From Monoplex corrugatus (taxonomy: Eukaryota; Mollusca; Gastropoda; Littorinimorpha; Ranellidae): a stretch of 64,000 bases of DNA. The stretch's first letter is position 1. Every line of letters begins with the position of its first letter. Position numbers and translations under genes: made by a program. This document shows positions 54,718 to 64,000 of this stretch, in pieces. The notes below the pieces were generated by a model. It saw only the letters and a list, made by a program, of their open reading frames with translations. It searched no databases and was not told where the DNA came from. The stretch spans positions 46,822,507 to 46,886,506 of the forward strand of contig JAPXFY010000031.1 in the NCBI GenBank assembly GCA_030674185.1, written 5' to 3'.

Positions 54718-55990
54718 TCAACAGGGAAAAAAAAAAAAAGTAGGCCTACACATCAATGCATTCCCGCACAATCTAAGGACATGCCCCTGGTGTTGACCAT
54801 TCCATCCAATTTATTGCACAGGGGATTTAAAAACACCCGAATACAAATATAAGCATTCCTAAGGACACCAAAACAAAAACAGGCCTAAATTACCCAAAAT
54901 TGCTTCCACATCTCACCTCCCCAGAGCAAGAAACAGTACATGTACCCAATTATCAATCATAAGAAAAAGACTTTATCGAACACGTACAGGTGAGTGGACC
55001 AGCAAGGCAGAAAATGATAGGAAGAAATGACAAAGCAAAAGAGGAAGAACATAAAATAGTTAATTTCTAGCACAGAATTTCCAGAAGGTGGGGATACTAT
55101 ATATATACTGAAAGGGCCCCTGGCATCCCCACAGTAACAATAATAAATAATCATAATGATAACCTTGTAAAGCACTATTCATCAAATTCGCCTGAACCCA
55201 TTGTAATTCTACAAGACAATGACAGATGCACCATTATCGTCCATACAGATGCACCATTTATCGTCCATACAGATGCACCATTATCGTCTATACAGATGCA
55301 AACATTCAGCATCCACAATACAAATATTTTCTCAAAAAGAATCCCAGTGTCTTTAACCTGTGCAATGATCATAACTTGTAATTAGCGCGTAAAGCCAAGC
55401 TGACTGCTCACAGCCACATCAGGGCTGTAACCATCTCTAACAAAACGCATCTGAAACATTGAGGACCCTCGAAAAAAAACAAAGAAAATTATGTACAGAT
55501 ATGTAAAGACGTCACTTTATTCACACAATCTAAGGATATGTACATGGCATTGGCCATATCTAGTTTATCATTAGTTCATAAGTTCATATTGCTTATAACC
55601 CAGCCAACTACTAGAGCCATATCAGGGCTAACACCACATCAAAATTGACAACCCGGTTAATATAAAAAACAGGTATCACTTGCAGATTAAAAAAAAAAAA
55701 ACGAAAATACAAATGGCATAAACATAAGGACACAAAAACTTGCATTAAACCGGCCTATGTACCTAGAATTGTTAAACAGTAGTACACATTTCCTCACAGC
55801 TAAAAATGCAATTGCAGATAACACGTAATACTTTATGGCAAACATAAATGGACCAGCAAGGCAGAAATCAAAAGACTGAAGGAAAATGCCACTGAGAAGA
55901 GGAAACTTCTAGCACAGAATTACAACTTTTGTTTAAAGCCCAGCCAAATGCGCACAGCCATATCAGGGCTATTACCGATATCCTGGGGGA
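54718..55990. repeat. Dispersed repeat, uninterrupted right end of the array
   Basis: It runs cacaatctaaggacatgccc to cccagagcaagaaacag, as in the array, but continues at 54938 into tacatgtacccaattatcaa and ggaccagcaaggcagaaaat, as in the copy at 7335-7440. So the 28S plus R2 block is absent here. A second diverged head starts at 55388 (cgtaaagccaagctgactgc), a third at 55590 and a fourth at 55933. A small triplication (cagatgcaccattatcgtcc) lies at 55217-55300. Confidence 0.85.
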
Positions 55991-56000
55991 AAAAATTGAA

Positions 56001-56012
56001 AAATCATACATT
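56001..56012. other. Target-site duplication of Penelope-like element (left)
   Basis: aaatcatacatt, repeated exactly at 58645-58656. Confidence 0.85.
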
Positions 56013-56303
56013 CAACAGTTGGGGGGTAGACATAATGCTACCAATTTCTTCAAAATTGGTAGCATTATGTCTACCCCCCAACTGTTGAAACTTCCCCTAC
56101 GTCTCATTCGCGATTACGATCGGACGATCATCACTACCTTTCGTGAATCAGAGAAATTACACCGCTCCCTAGCGAAGTTCAGGAACCATCTACACTTCAC
56201 ACTGCACTGCAAACATCACGGCGTCTTTCCCACCAGCCTAAAAATCAAAACTCCGATGAAAGGAACAGCAGCAAATAATATCAATTAGGCACAACGAGCA
56301 CTC

Positions 56304-58517
56304 ATGAACGAACGCATCAAGCAAATCAACACCCGCATCACTTGTCTGGAAGGGAAAATCCAAGACCTCGAGGAAAGACTGAGCTCTAGCACACTACCAG
56401 ATGCTATGCTCTCCGAAATCAAAGAGTGGCTAAACACACGACGAATAGAATGGGACAAAGTACGCCAACGCCATCGAAAGAAATTCGAACTTCTAGCACC
56501 AAAAAACAACAGGAGACAACAGAATGACAAAAGCGAGATTACACCTGTACCGGAAGAAACAAAAAGAAAGACCAAAGAGAGGTGGGTGATCAATCTATCA
56601 GATCGCCAACTCACTAAACCTGAACAGGAAGTACTAGAGAAAGGACTAAATTTCGCCGTAGCCCCTAACAAGCTTCCAGTGGTAGACCTCATCACAAGCA
56701 TTGAAACAGCTTGCAGGTATATTGGCCCTAATTCAGAAGAAGCCACACACTTAAGATCAGACTGTGTCAGAATCATGAAACAGGCCAAACTACCGAAATC
56801 CAACTTAACACCGGACCAAAGACGGGCTCTGGCGGATTTAAAGAACGAACACGCCATGATGATCCTACCAGCTGACAAAGGTCGTGCCACAGTCATCATG
56901 CCTAGACCCATGTACTATGAGAAGGCAAGCAAACTTCTGGAAGATACTACAACATATGAACGCCTCAAGAAAGATCCTACTTCCAAGTTTTCCAACAAAC
57001 TGAAAGACACACTGAAACGCCTGAAAGAGACGGACCGCCTGTCATTAGAACAGTACAGGAAATTATACCCAACTGTGTCCGACGTCCCCAAGTTCTATGG
57101 TCTACCCAAAGTCCACAAGAAAGAAGTCCCCCTCCGTCCCATAGTCGCATCCAGAGGTTCCATCATGTATGAGACGGCTAGATTTGTGGCGGACATCCTA
57201 TCACCTCTCGTAGGACACACAGATCATCACATCCACAACAGTGCTGACCTAGTGGAAAAACTGAGTAACTACACCCTCGCTCATGATGAACTCCTTGTGT
57301 CATATGATTCTGCCCTATTTACCAGCGTACCAGTGAAAGAAAGCATAGAGATCATACGCCGAAGGTTACAAAACGACCAAACCCTCCACCAACGTACATC
57401 TCTCACAGTGGACGACGTATGTGAACTCTTGTCCTGCTGCCTCACCACCACCTACTTCACCTTCCAAGGTGAATTCTACCAACAAAAAGAAGGAGCAGCC
57501 ATGGGCTCCCCAGTAAGCCCAATAGTAGCCAACCTGTTCATGGAGGATTTTGAAGAGAAAGCATTGGCTTCTTTCCACTCCCCACCACGATACTGGGGGC
57601 GCTACGTAGACGACACCATGACTATCCTCCCCCAGCAACTGGTCGAACAGTTCACAGAACATCTGAACAACCAACACCCAGCCATCAAATTCACGAGGGA
57701 AGTGGAACAGAACACCTCCATAGCCATGCTGGACACCCTCATCACCAGAACTGATGGCATTCTATCCTTCTCGGTCTACCGTAAACCAACTCATACGGAC
57801 CAATATTTACAGTTCGACAGCCACCAGCCCCTTGAACACAAACTGGGAGTGATTCGAACCCTTACCCACAGAGCTAACACCATATGCAGTACCCAAGAGG
57901 CAAAAGACAAGGAGACAAACCACCTGAAAAAAGTGCTCACCATCTCGGGCTACAAAAAGTGGGCCTGGAACAGCCCGGGAGGCAGGAAATCCAACACCGC
58001 ATCCCAACAGCCAGTGAAACAACACCAGCGCAAGGGACACATCACCATCCCATACGTAGGTGTGAGTGACGCTCTGTCCAGAAAGATCAGAAAACTGGGG
58101 GTGGCTGTACATTCCAAACCTTCCAACACCATACGCAGCCAGCTGGTCACCCCCAAGGACAAAACCAGCAAACTCGACAAAGCTGGCATTATATACAGAA
58201 TAGACTGCCAGGACTGTAACCAACATTATGTCGGTGAAACTGAACGCCCCCTTCAGAAGAGACTAACAGAACACAAGAGGGACTCTTCTCCAGTAGGAGC
58301 TCACCTACACGCCGAAAAACATCAATTCAGTGCGGACAATGTCAACATCCTGGACAGAGAAAATAAGTGGTTCCAGCGAGGAGTCAAGGAGGCCATCTAC
58401 ATCGCAGCCACCAACCCCCCGCTCAACAGGGACCGGGGCCGTTACACCCTGCCCCCGGTGTACCATTCTCTGATTCGATCTCGTGAACTGGGTTCATCCC
58501 ATGTTCGCGAGATCTGA
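56304..58517 (+). CDS. Penelope-like reverse transcriptase / GIY-YIG endonuclease
   Basis: 737 codons. An N-terminal coiled-coil-like region (IKQINTRITCLEGKIQDLEE) comes first. RT motifs are FYGLPKVHK and PLRPIVAS (about residue 264), LLVSYDSALFTSVPV (motif A region), GAAMGSPVSPIVANLFME (motif B) and RYVDDTM (about 433). The C-terminal GIY-YIG nuclease has GIIYRIDC (about 628), YVGET and QKRLTEHKRD. The same frame continues upstream of a single in-frame TAG (56286-56288): LAKFRNHLHFTLHCKHHGVF, SLKIKTPMKG resembles the normal Penelope N-terminus. So the ORF start at 56304 is probably secondary and the element carries one disabling stop. Family length is normally about 800 residues. Confidence 0.92.
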   Translation: MNERIKQINTRITCLEGKIQDLEERLSSSTLPDAMLSEIKEWLNTRRIEWDKVRQRHRKKFELLAPKNNRRQQNDKSEITPVPEETKRKTKERWVINLSDRQLTKPEQEVLEKGLNFAVAPNKLPVVDLITSIETACRYIGPNSEEATHLRSDCVRIMKQAKLPKSNLTPDQRRALADLKNEHAMMILPADKGRATVIMPRPMYYEKASKLLEDTTTYERLKKDPTSKFSNKLKDTLKRLKETDRLSLEQYRKLYPTVSDVPKFYGLPKVHKKEVPLRPIVASRGSIMYETARFVADILSPLVGHTDHHIHNSADLVEKLSNYTLAHDELLVSYDSALFTSVPVKESIEIIRRRLQNDQTLHQRTSLTVDDVCELLSCCLTTTYFTFQGEFYQQKEGAAMGSPVSPIVANLFMEDFEEKALASFHSPPRYWGRYVDDTMTILPQQLVEQFTEHLNNQHPAIKFTREVEQNTSIAMLDTLITRTDGILSFSVYRKPTHTDQYLQFDSHQPLEHKLGVIRTLTHRANTICSTQEAKDKETNHLKKVLTISGYKKWAWNSPGGRKSNTASQQPVKQHQRKGHITIPYVGVSDALSRKIRKLGVAVHSKPSNTIRSQLVTPKDKTSKLDKAGIIYRIDCQDCNQHYVGETERPLQKRLTEHKRDSSPVGAHLHAEKHQFSADNVNILDRENKWFQRGVKEAIYIAATNPPLNRDRGRYTLPPVYHSLIRSRELGSSHVREI

Positions 58518-58547
58518 GTAGAGATTCACGCAGACAGCATTAGAGCG

Positions 58548-58597
58548 CTGACGAAGATGGCGAGAACGCCATCGAAAGCTACGGAACTGTGAGTAGC
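58548..58597 (+). ncRNA. Hammerhead-ribozyme-like core in Penelope 3' region
   Basis: CTGACGA (58548-58554), stem II gatggcg/cgccatc with loop agaa (58556-58573), GAAA (58574-58577), then gctac/gtagc (58578-58582, 58593-58597). This fits the CUGANGA...GAAA core of hammerheads known in the terminal repeats of Penelope-like elements. The base after stem III is G, not the expected U next to the cleavage site, and stem I is not evident, so this copy is probably inactive. Confidence 0.45.
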
Positions 58598-58656
58598 GAT
58601 TTTTACACTGTTGGGAGACCTTGTTCTTCAAAATTGGTAGCATTAAATCATACATT

Positions 58657-61550
58657 ACAGTCATTCATCAATACTGTTCCCATTATCATTATTGTTATTT
58701 AATACTTGGTTAACTGAGCAAAGCCACATCAGGGCTACAAGTATCTGGAAGCACATACAATACCTTGTTGCCCATGAAAAAAAATGGAAATACAGTACAC
58801 AATGGATATGCCCGTGGTGTTGACCCTTCTGTCCAAATTATCACCCGGGTTTTAAACAAACATGATTACAAATAAAAACCTAATTAAAGACACTGAAACA
58901 CAAAAACCGGCCTTAAGTACCTAAAAGCAAATACATAACGGAAGGAAGCAAAAGCTTGCCATAAAAATTGTGTACACACAAGTTTGAGTTGCTTCCCTTG
59001 CACTGTGCATTTCAACCTGGCATATTGGAGCCTGTGTATTAGTTTATGCACCAGACATGATCAGGTTCTACTACAACCACTAATTGTTCATATAAAGTGC
59101 CTTTTTCAAAACTTCTTAGACTTGCTGCACATTTTACACGATAATGTATGAAGAATCACCAACAGATCATACATAATTGTACACACATGCACATCTCCAG
59201 CCTCTTCGAAACAATATACACCATTATTTTATCTAAGACACCCAGCATCTTCAGCCTCTAATTGTCAATTTTCATCATTTTTCATCATCATCATCCTCAA
59301 TATTATTACTAGTATTAGTGTAAGTATGTACTGTTCAGAGCCATTATCATGTCCACAGCTATAACCATCTGAAACGAAACATTGACTCGGAGAAACACGT
59401 GGCCAGAATCGAGACACATAAAAACAAAGACATCACAGGGCATGCACCACAGAAGTTTTAATGAAAAAATACATAGAATAATAGGAAAGTCATATCCCAC
59501 ACATGAACTGTTCAAGGTACTTTTGTTTTGCAATTCAGAGTCAATCTCATACAAATCAAACCCTTACAAACCCTTACAACTTAAGTCAAAAAAATATTAC
59601 CACTGTATGAAACTGACGATAAAAATGCAGAAAAAATTCAACTCCATCGTTGGAATGAACTCTCAAAACGAAAACCCCTTCACAAAATAAAACCCAATAC
59701 ATACTACGACCAAAATCAGAAGCAATCATGAAAATTCAAAGACAAATCGCAGATTAAAAACAATGGTATTCAACAGTCGAACTCTGATACAGAAGCAAAA
59801 CTGAAGTTAGAAGCTGGTGTCATGAACACCTTGCAGGAAAAGCTGTAGAGATTGTCAAGTTGCCGAGTTGAGGGCCTGTCCTCAATGATCCAGCTACCAC
59901 CTGTACTTGCTTACCTCACAGGAAAGCAGTGAAGAGATTTCCAAGTCGTGGAGCTGGACTTGGATGTGGGTGGCAGTGGCAAAGTGACAATTTCTTGTGT
60001 TGGACTGCTTGCTATTCTCCGTCATAGGTTTGCACCAGCTCATCTCAAGGTGGTGACCTGAGCTGAACACACATACGATACATGACTGATTCAATCAAAC
60101 ACTACTTCTAGAAGAAATGCAACAATACACAAACACTGAATTTAGCCGTCCAAAACTGACCTGAGCTACTGATAGACTGCAAAACGTTTGGCTATTATTA
60201 TCATTTATCATTTTTATCATTTTATTATTATCACCATTATCATTATCATTGTTACCACTGTTGTTACTTTTTAAATCCAAGCCAACTGCACAGAGCCCTA
60301 TCAAAGCTAGAACTATCTCAAAACATGTCTGAACACAGTAACTCCAGGAGAAAAAGTGTTAAGTACACACTGCATTTATGCAAATAATCTGAGGATTCTG
60401 GCACTGGCGATTCTGACAAATTAATCATGGAGTTTGTAAGAAAAACATGAATACAAATGCATAGATATAGTGTTTAAAGTCCAGCTGACAGCTTAGAGGC
60501 ATATCAGGGCTATAACGATGTCAAAAAACATTTGTATTTATCAATGAACCTGAAAAAAAAACAAGAAAATGTATTCACACAAATAATCTAAGGACATGAC
60601 CCTGGCACTAACCATTCTGTCCAATTTACCATCATGAGAATTTTTTTAAAAATGATACGCTAAAAGAAACTGGAAAACAAGTACACTTATCAATCCATTC
60701 ACATACAATCTATCAACAGCGCCCCTGACGCTAACCAGTCCATCCAATTTATCAATTTATTTTAAAGAACCTGAAAACGAATATATAACCAAATGCACTA
60801 TAATATAGAAACTGGCCTAAATTACTTAAATTGTTTCATCTTATTCTAGTTAGTAGTAGTAGTAACAACAACAATGATATTAGTGATTATAATAAATTGT
60901 CCAGTGCTGTTCTCCAAATGTAACTGGGTGCATCAATATTTACAAGTGAATTGTGTATAAAACAAAATACAACAGACCTCACTAAGAGGACAAACTCCAC
61001 GCCATGACAATGTTTACTTAACATCAAACATTAAACACCACACTCAATACCAAATACAGAATACTTTAACACCTGTATAACAAACCCGATTTATGATTAG
61101 CATTGTGTATAAAGCCCAGCCTGGCGATTGCTCAGTCGTATCTGGGCCACAACCATCTCAAAACGCTCAAACATGTCAATGACTTGGAAACAAGAGCTAG
61201 AATATAAACACACACACGTATTTATGAAAATCACAGGATATGCCACTGGCATTAGTCATTCACTAAATTCACCAGGGAGAGTAAAATAAACCTGAATATA
61301 AATGCAACAAACATACAGTGTTAAAAACCCACTCATTGACTGAGAACCATATCATGGCAATAACAAAGCATTTTAATACATCAATGACACTGGGGAAATA
61401 ACATGTCTCATTGCATTCATGCAAATAATCTAAGGATATGCTCCAGGTGTTGGCTAATCTGTCCAATTTATCACCAGTGGGATTAAAAAAAAAAAAACCC
61501 ATAATGTTTTAAAGCCTAGCAAACTGCTCAGAAGCCATATCAGCTTAACT
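58657..61550. repeat. Series of diverged dispersed-repeat modules
   Basis: Successive modules with the head agcc(a)catatcagggcta and tail aatctaaggacatgcccctg / accattctgtccaatttatc begin near 58700, 59335, 60262, 60472, 61108, 61322 and 61508. Spacing is 200-900 bp and divergence is higher than in the R2 array. This is the ancient background in which the R2 array sits. Short frames here (up to 102 codons) show nothing recognisable. Confidence 0.7.
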
Positions 61551-61552
61551 AC

Positions 61553-61660
61553 ACTACGCACAAAAAGTTAAGGATCACTTGCACAAAAATTCATAACTTT
61601 CAAAATAAGAAAGCCAATGCGTTGAAGTTTGGCAAACATTTAATTCCATGCTTTAGTGAT
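61553..61660. other. Possible left end of the Tc1-type element
   Basis: The dispersed-repeat head stops at 61546 and aactacactacgcacaaaaa gttaaggatcacttgcac begins, a Tc1-like terminal motif next to TA. I could not find the matching inverted end before the window closes, and aagggcca at 62345 (compare ggccctt at 63919) is a rival boundary. Confidence 0.3.
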
Positions 61661-62330
61661 CACCCGTCACCCGTCGGCGTCACCGGGAACAGTGTTGGCC
61701 GCTGCACATGTCCTCACAAGCTGCCTCCAGCACTCTCGATCTTGGCTAAGTCTGACCACCTCCTGGAGTTTCATGCCACTGATGTTTGTGATGTTTCTAG
61801 CAAGTGATGCAGGTGGCCGTCCTCTGTTTTCTCTTCCTCCCACTTTACCCTGGAGGACAGTGGACATCAAGTCTGTTCTCTCATTACGGATTGCGTGTCC
61901 AACATATTTCAGTTTCCTCCGTTGTATGAGTACTAGGAGCTTGCGTGTAGTACCCAACTCATTCAGTATGCTTTCATTTGAGCGCCTATCCGTCCATCTG
62001 ACCCTCAGCAGTCTTCGGTAAAACCACAGCTCTGCTGCTTCCACTCGTCTTTCATCCTCTTTCTTCATTGTCCATGCCTCGCAGCCGTATAACATCACTG
62101 GCCAGACAAGACATTTTAAGAGTTTTATCTTAAGGTCTGCTGTTATGCTGTGGTCTTTCCAAATATTGTTCAATTGAACCATACTGTTCTTGGCCATTCC
62201 AATTCTCATCTTTGTCTTTTGAGCATGTTCCATCGTGTGTCTTGAATGAACCTAAATATTTAAAGTCCTTGACATTTTCTAGAGGGACTTGGTTTAGCAT
62301 GATCTGGTCCTGTCTAGTGTTATATACTCC
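61655..62330 (-). pseudogene. LINE ORF2 C-terminal fragment (same family as 12937-14339)
   Basis: The minus-strand frame 61667-62233 shows KIKLLKCLVWPVMLYGCEAW, AELWFYRRLLRVRWTDRRSN, RRKLKYVGHAIRNERTDLM, GGRENRGRPPASLARNI, and ends AANTVPGDADG, stop. Upstream codons (VPLENVKDFKYLGS) match the same positions in the 13-kb copy. It is 5'-truncated with no RT active site, and lies between the possible Tc1 end and the transposase. Confidence 0.8.
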
Positions 62331-62548
62331 TAATCATAATTTAAGGGCCACTTCTTCCTTCCTCTCTAATTTTAAGTTGAAATAATTGACAATGTTTAGA
62401 ATTGATTCTATGTTTTATTTCATCATTTCCACACCTGTTTTGGAAAAAGAAATTAGCACAATGACCCATTAGTGAACAGCACATGCATTTAAAGGAACAT
62501 CCCCCCCTTTTCAAAAAACAGAAAGTGTCAGATTTGGCCAATCTGTTT

Positions 62549-63577
62549 TCAATATCGCGTGTGTCCGCCCCGAGCCTGGATGCATGCTTCACAGCGCCGA
62601 TGCATCGACCCCACAAGGGTACGGAGTGTGGCCTGAGGGATGGCCGCCCACTCGATCTGCAGGATGTCGACCAGCCTGGCCAGGGTGCCCGGTGGGGGGT
62701 GGTTGTCCCTGATGCGCCTCCCGAGCACATCCCAGAGGTGTTCAATTGGGTTCAGGTCAGGTGAGCACGCTGGCCAGGCCATACGGACGACTTCATGCTG
62801 CTCCAGGAAGTCGGTCACAAGGCGTGCTCGATGCGCAGGTGCATTGTCGTCCTGGAAGATGGCGCCTTGACCAAGGTCCACAAGCGCAGGCAGTGCCACG
62901 GCCGCCAGAACCTCGTCCCGGTACCGGACCCCGTTCAGGATGCCGTCAATGGGGAGCAGGGGAGTCCGGGTACCACGGCTCATGCCATCCCACACCATCA
63001 CCGACCCGCCGCCGTACCGGTTATGCTCTTGGACAGTGGCGTCAGCGAACCTCTCCCCTTGACGTCGCCACACCCGAGCCCGGCCATCGTTAAAGGTCAG
63101 GGTGAACCTGGACTCATCCGAAAACAAGACCCGGGCCCACTGTTGCCTTGTCCAGGTCACGTGCTCCCTGGCCCAGGTCATGCGGCGCACTCTGTTGACT
63201 GGTGACAGCACGGGTCGGACGGCCGGTCTCCGTGACCTCAAGTTTGCCTCATGTAGCCGTCTTCTCACCGTGCTGCAGCTGATGTTAGCACCTGTTGCGT
63301 CCCTCAGCTGACCCCTCAAGGTCACCGCAGTGGATGCCCTTTCCCTCAGGACGGAGAGGGCAAGGTAGCGGTCTTGCTGTCTTGTCGTTACTCTGGGTCG
63401 ACCCGTGTGACGCCTTTCCTGGACTGCTCCAGTCTCATTGAAGCGCTCCAGCAGTCTCTGGATTGTGGAATGCGACACTTCAAGTCGTCTAGCAACTTCC
63501 CGCTGCGCTAGGCCTTCATCAAGCAGAGCGAGGGCTCTCCCCCGCTGCTCATCCGTCATCCGTCGTCTTGCAAGCAT
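62549..63577 (-). CDS. Tc1-type transposase (DD34E), intact ORF
   Basis: 342 codons, the normal length for Tc1 transposases. The N-terminal paired-like helix-turn-helix pair comes first (RRRMTDEQRGRALALLDEGL; VSHSTIQRLLERF), then the GRPRVT hinge and a second HTH. Catalytic core: FSDESRFTL (first D), IFQDDNAPAHRAR (second D) and SPDLNPIEHLW (E). There are exactly 34 residues between the second D and the E. YGGGSVMVWDGM is also typical. No frameshift or stop. The enzyme would cut and paste at TA sites. Intactness and high GC against an AT-rich surround suggest a young or recently acquired element. Confidence 0.95.
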   Translation of the reverse strand: MLARRRMTDEQRGRALALLDEGLAQREVARRLEVSHSTIQRLLERFNETGAVQERRHTGRPRVTTRQQDRYLALSVLRERASTAVTLRGQLRDATGANISCSTVRRRLHEANLRSRRPAVRPVLSPVNRVRRMTWAREHVTWTRQQWARVLFSDESRFTLTFNDGRARVWRRQGERFADATVQEHNRYGGGSVMVWDGMSRGTRTPLLPIDGILNGVRYRDEVLAAVALPALVDLGQGAIFQDDNAPAHRARLVTDFLEQHEVVRMAWPACSPDLNPIEHLWDVLGRRIRDNHPPPGTLARLVDILQIEWAAIPQATLRTLVGSMHRRCEACIQARGGHTRY

Positions 63578-64000
63578 GGTTAAAACGAACCAAGAACGGG
63601 TCCTTTTTATCCTCGTCTGCGGGCAACTTTGGCTGGAGTAGTGTTCAAAAAGGGCTTGCCTTGCACGTGCAAAGCGAATTTTGTCGCTACCTTGCCTGCG
63701 TCGTCAGAGAGACCCTGCTGAAGATTCGACAATTTCGTGTGGAAATTGTCTTCCTTGGGCCGCCCATTGCAAATCGGCAAATCCCCAAACACGTGCCAAA
63801 AGGAAACTGCAATGTTGTCTGAGCTCTTATCCATTCAGTTACGGCAACGAATTGGAGAAAAGAGTAAGAGAAAATAGGTTATTTCTCCTTTCAAAAATTG
63901 ACTCAAAAACGTTCCTGGCCCTTCAATAATGACGTGTATATTTGCCTGCAACATGCATAACCTTTGTCTTCTTTGAATTTAAGTCCAGCCCAGCTGCCTT
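63578..64000. other. Upstream flank of Tc1 transposase, nothing further recognised
   Basis: No inverted end was identified. The window closes on tttaagtccagcccagctgc, possibly another dispersed-repeat head. Confidence 0.45.

Larger units (their letters stand above)
29227..54936. repeat. Tandem array of R2 plus 28S fragment plus dispersed-repeat units
   Basis: Corresponding points (28S 3' flank) fall at 29227, 35806, 41692, 47643 and 53602, giving periods of about 6.58, 5.89, 5.95 and 5.96 kb. The order in each unit is 28S 3' flank, about 220-bp spacer (tccaatccattgcaaggcaa...), variable minisatellite, dispersed-repeat segment, 28S 5' flank (22 nt), R2 (4.44 kb). The first period is longer because its minisatellite is longer. 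The right end lacks 28S and R2. Confidence 0.93.
56013..58644 (+). mobile_element. Penelope-like retroelement with GIY-YIG endonuclease
   Basis: Bounded by a 12-bp duplication. The 5' end is a palindrome: caacagttggggggtagaca...gctaccaattt (56014-56047) inverted at 56051-56088. The 3' end, cttcaaaattggtagcatta (58627-58646), is a direct repeat of 56049-56068, the short terminal-repeat remnant expected of Penelope-like elements, which often carry partial or inverted copies at the 5' end. It inserted into a dispersed-repeat copy. Confidence 0.88.

Noticed and set aside
29227..54936. An rDNA locus
   Set aside because: Only about 56 nt of 28S occurs per unit; no further 28S, 18S or 5.8S sequence surrounds it.

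Overview
Eukaryotic, animal-like nuclear DNA. The first 16 kb holds the 3' end of a spliced plus-strand gene, recognised from four exons as EIF2A (non-canonical translation initiation factor 2A). Long introns, dense micro- and minisatellites, RTE/CR1-like LINE tails, a Penelope-like element, a Tc1 transposase and R2 elements suggest a marine invertebrate. A mollusc is my inference and was not tested.

1-16.3 kb: EIF2A exons at 173-234, 4854-4985, 9457-9522 and 15834-15896 (stop TGA). Every intron is swollen by tandem repeats and transposon debris. The array before the last exon (14340-15833) is built from the exon's own splice acceptor plus its first codons, copied about 32 times.

16.3-27.2 kb: no complete gene. 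It holds a large dispersed repeat with an internal 57-bp minisatellite, TTAA-bounded foldback elements and minisatellites derived from them, LINE tails, microsatellites, a 380-bp foldback and one possible terminal exon with a poly(A) signal.

27.2-54.9 kb: a tandem array of R2-type (28S-specific) non-LTR retrotransposons that is not in an rDNA unit. A 5'-truncated, divergent R2 comes first, then four near-identical 4.44-kb copies at about 5.9-kb spacing. Each of the four is flanked by 22 nt of 28S rRNA on the 5' side and about 34 nt on the 3' side, all set in a non-ribosomal dispersed repeat with its own minisatellite. The 22-nt 28S leader plus the first 66 nt of R2 fold into a complete HDV-like ribozyme. 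The predicted cleavage point is exactly where 28S identity begins. All four copies share frameshifts and a 407-bp R2 fragment inserted in the 3' 28S flank, so the array grew by DNA duplication of a dead copy.

54.9-64 kb: more of the dispersed repeat, a Penelope-like element (737-codon ORF, RT plus GIY-YIG, 12-bp target duplication) inserted in it, a minus-strand LINE tail, and a minus-strand Tc1-type transposase with an intact 342-codon ORF and DD34E spacing.

The only host gene supported is EIF2A; nearly everything else is mobile or tandemly repeated DNA.
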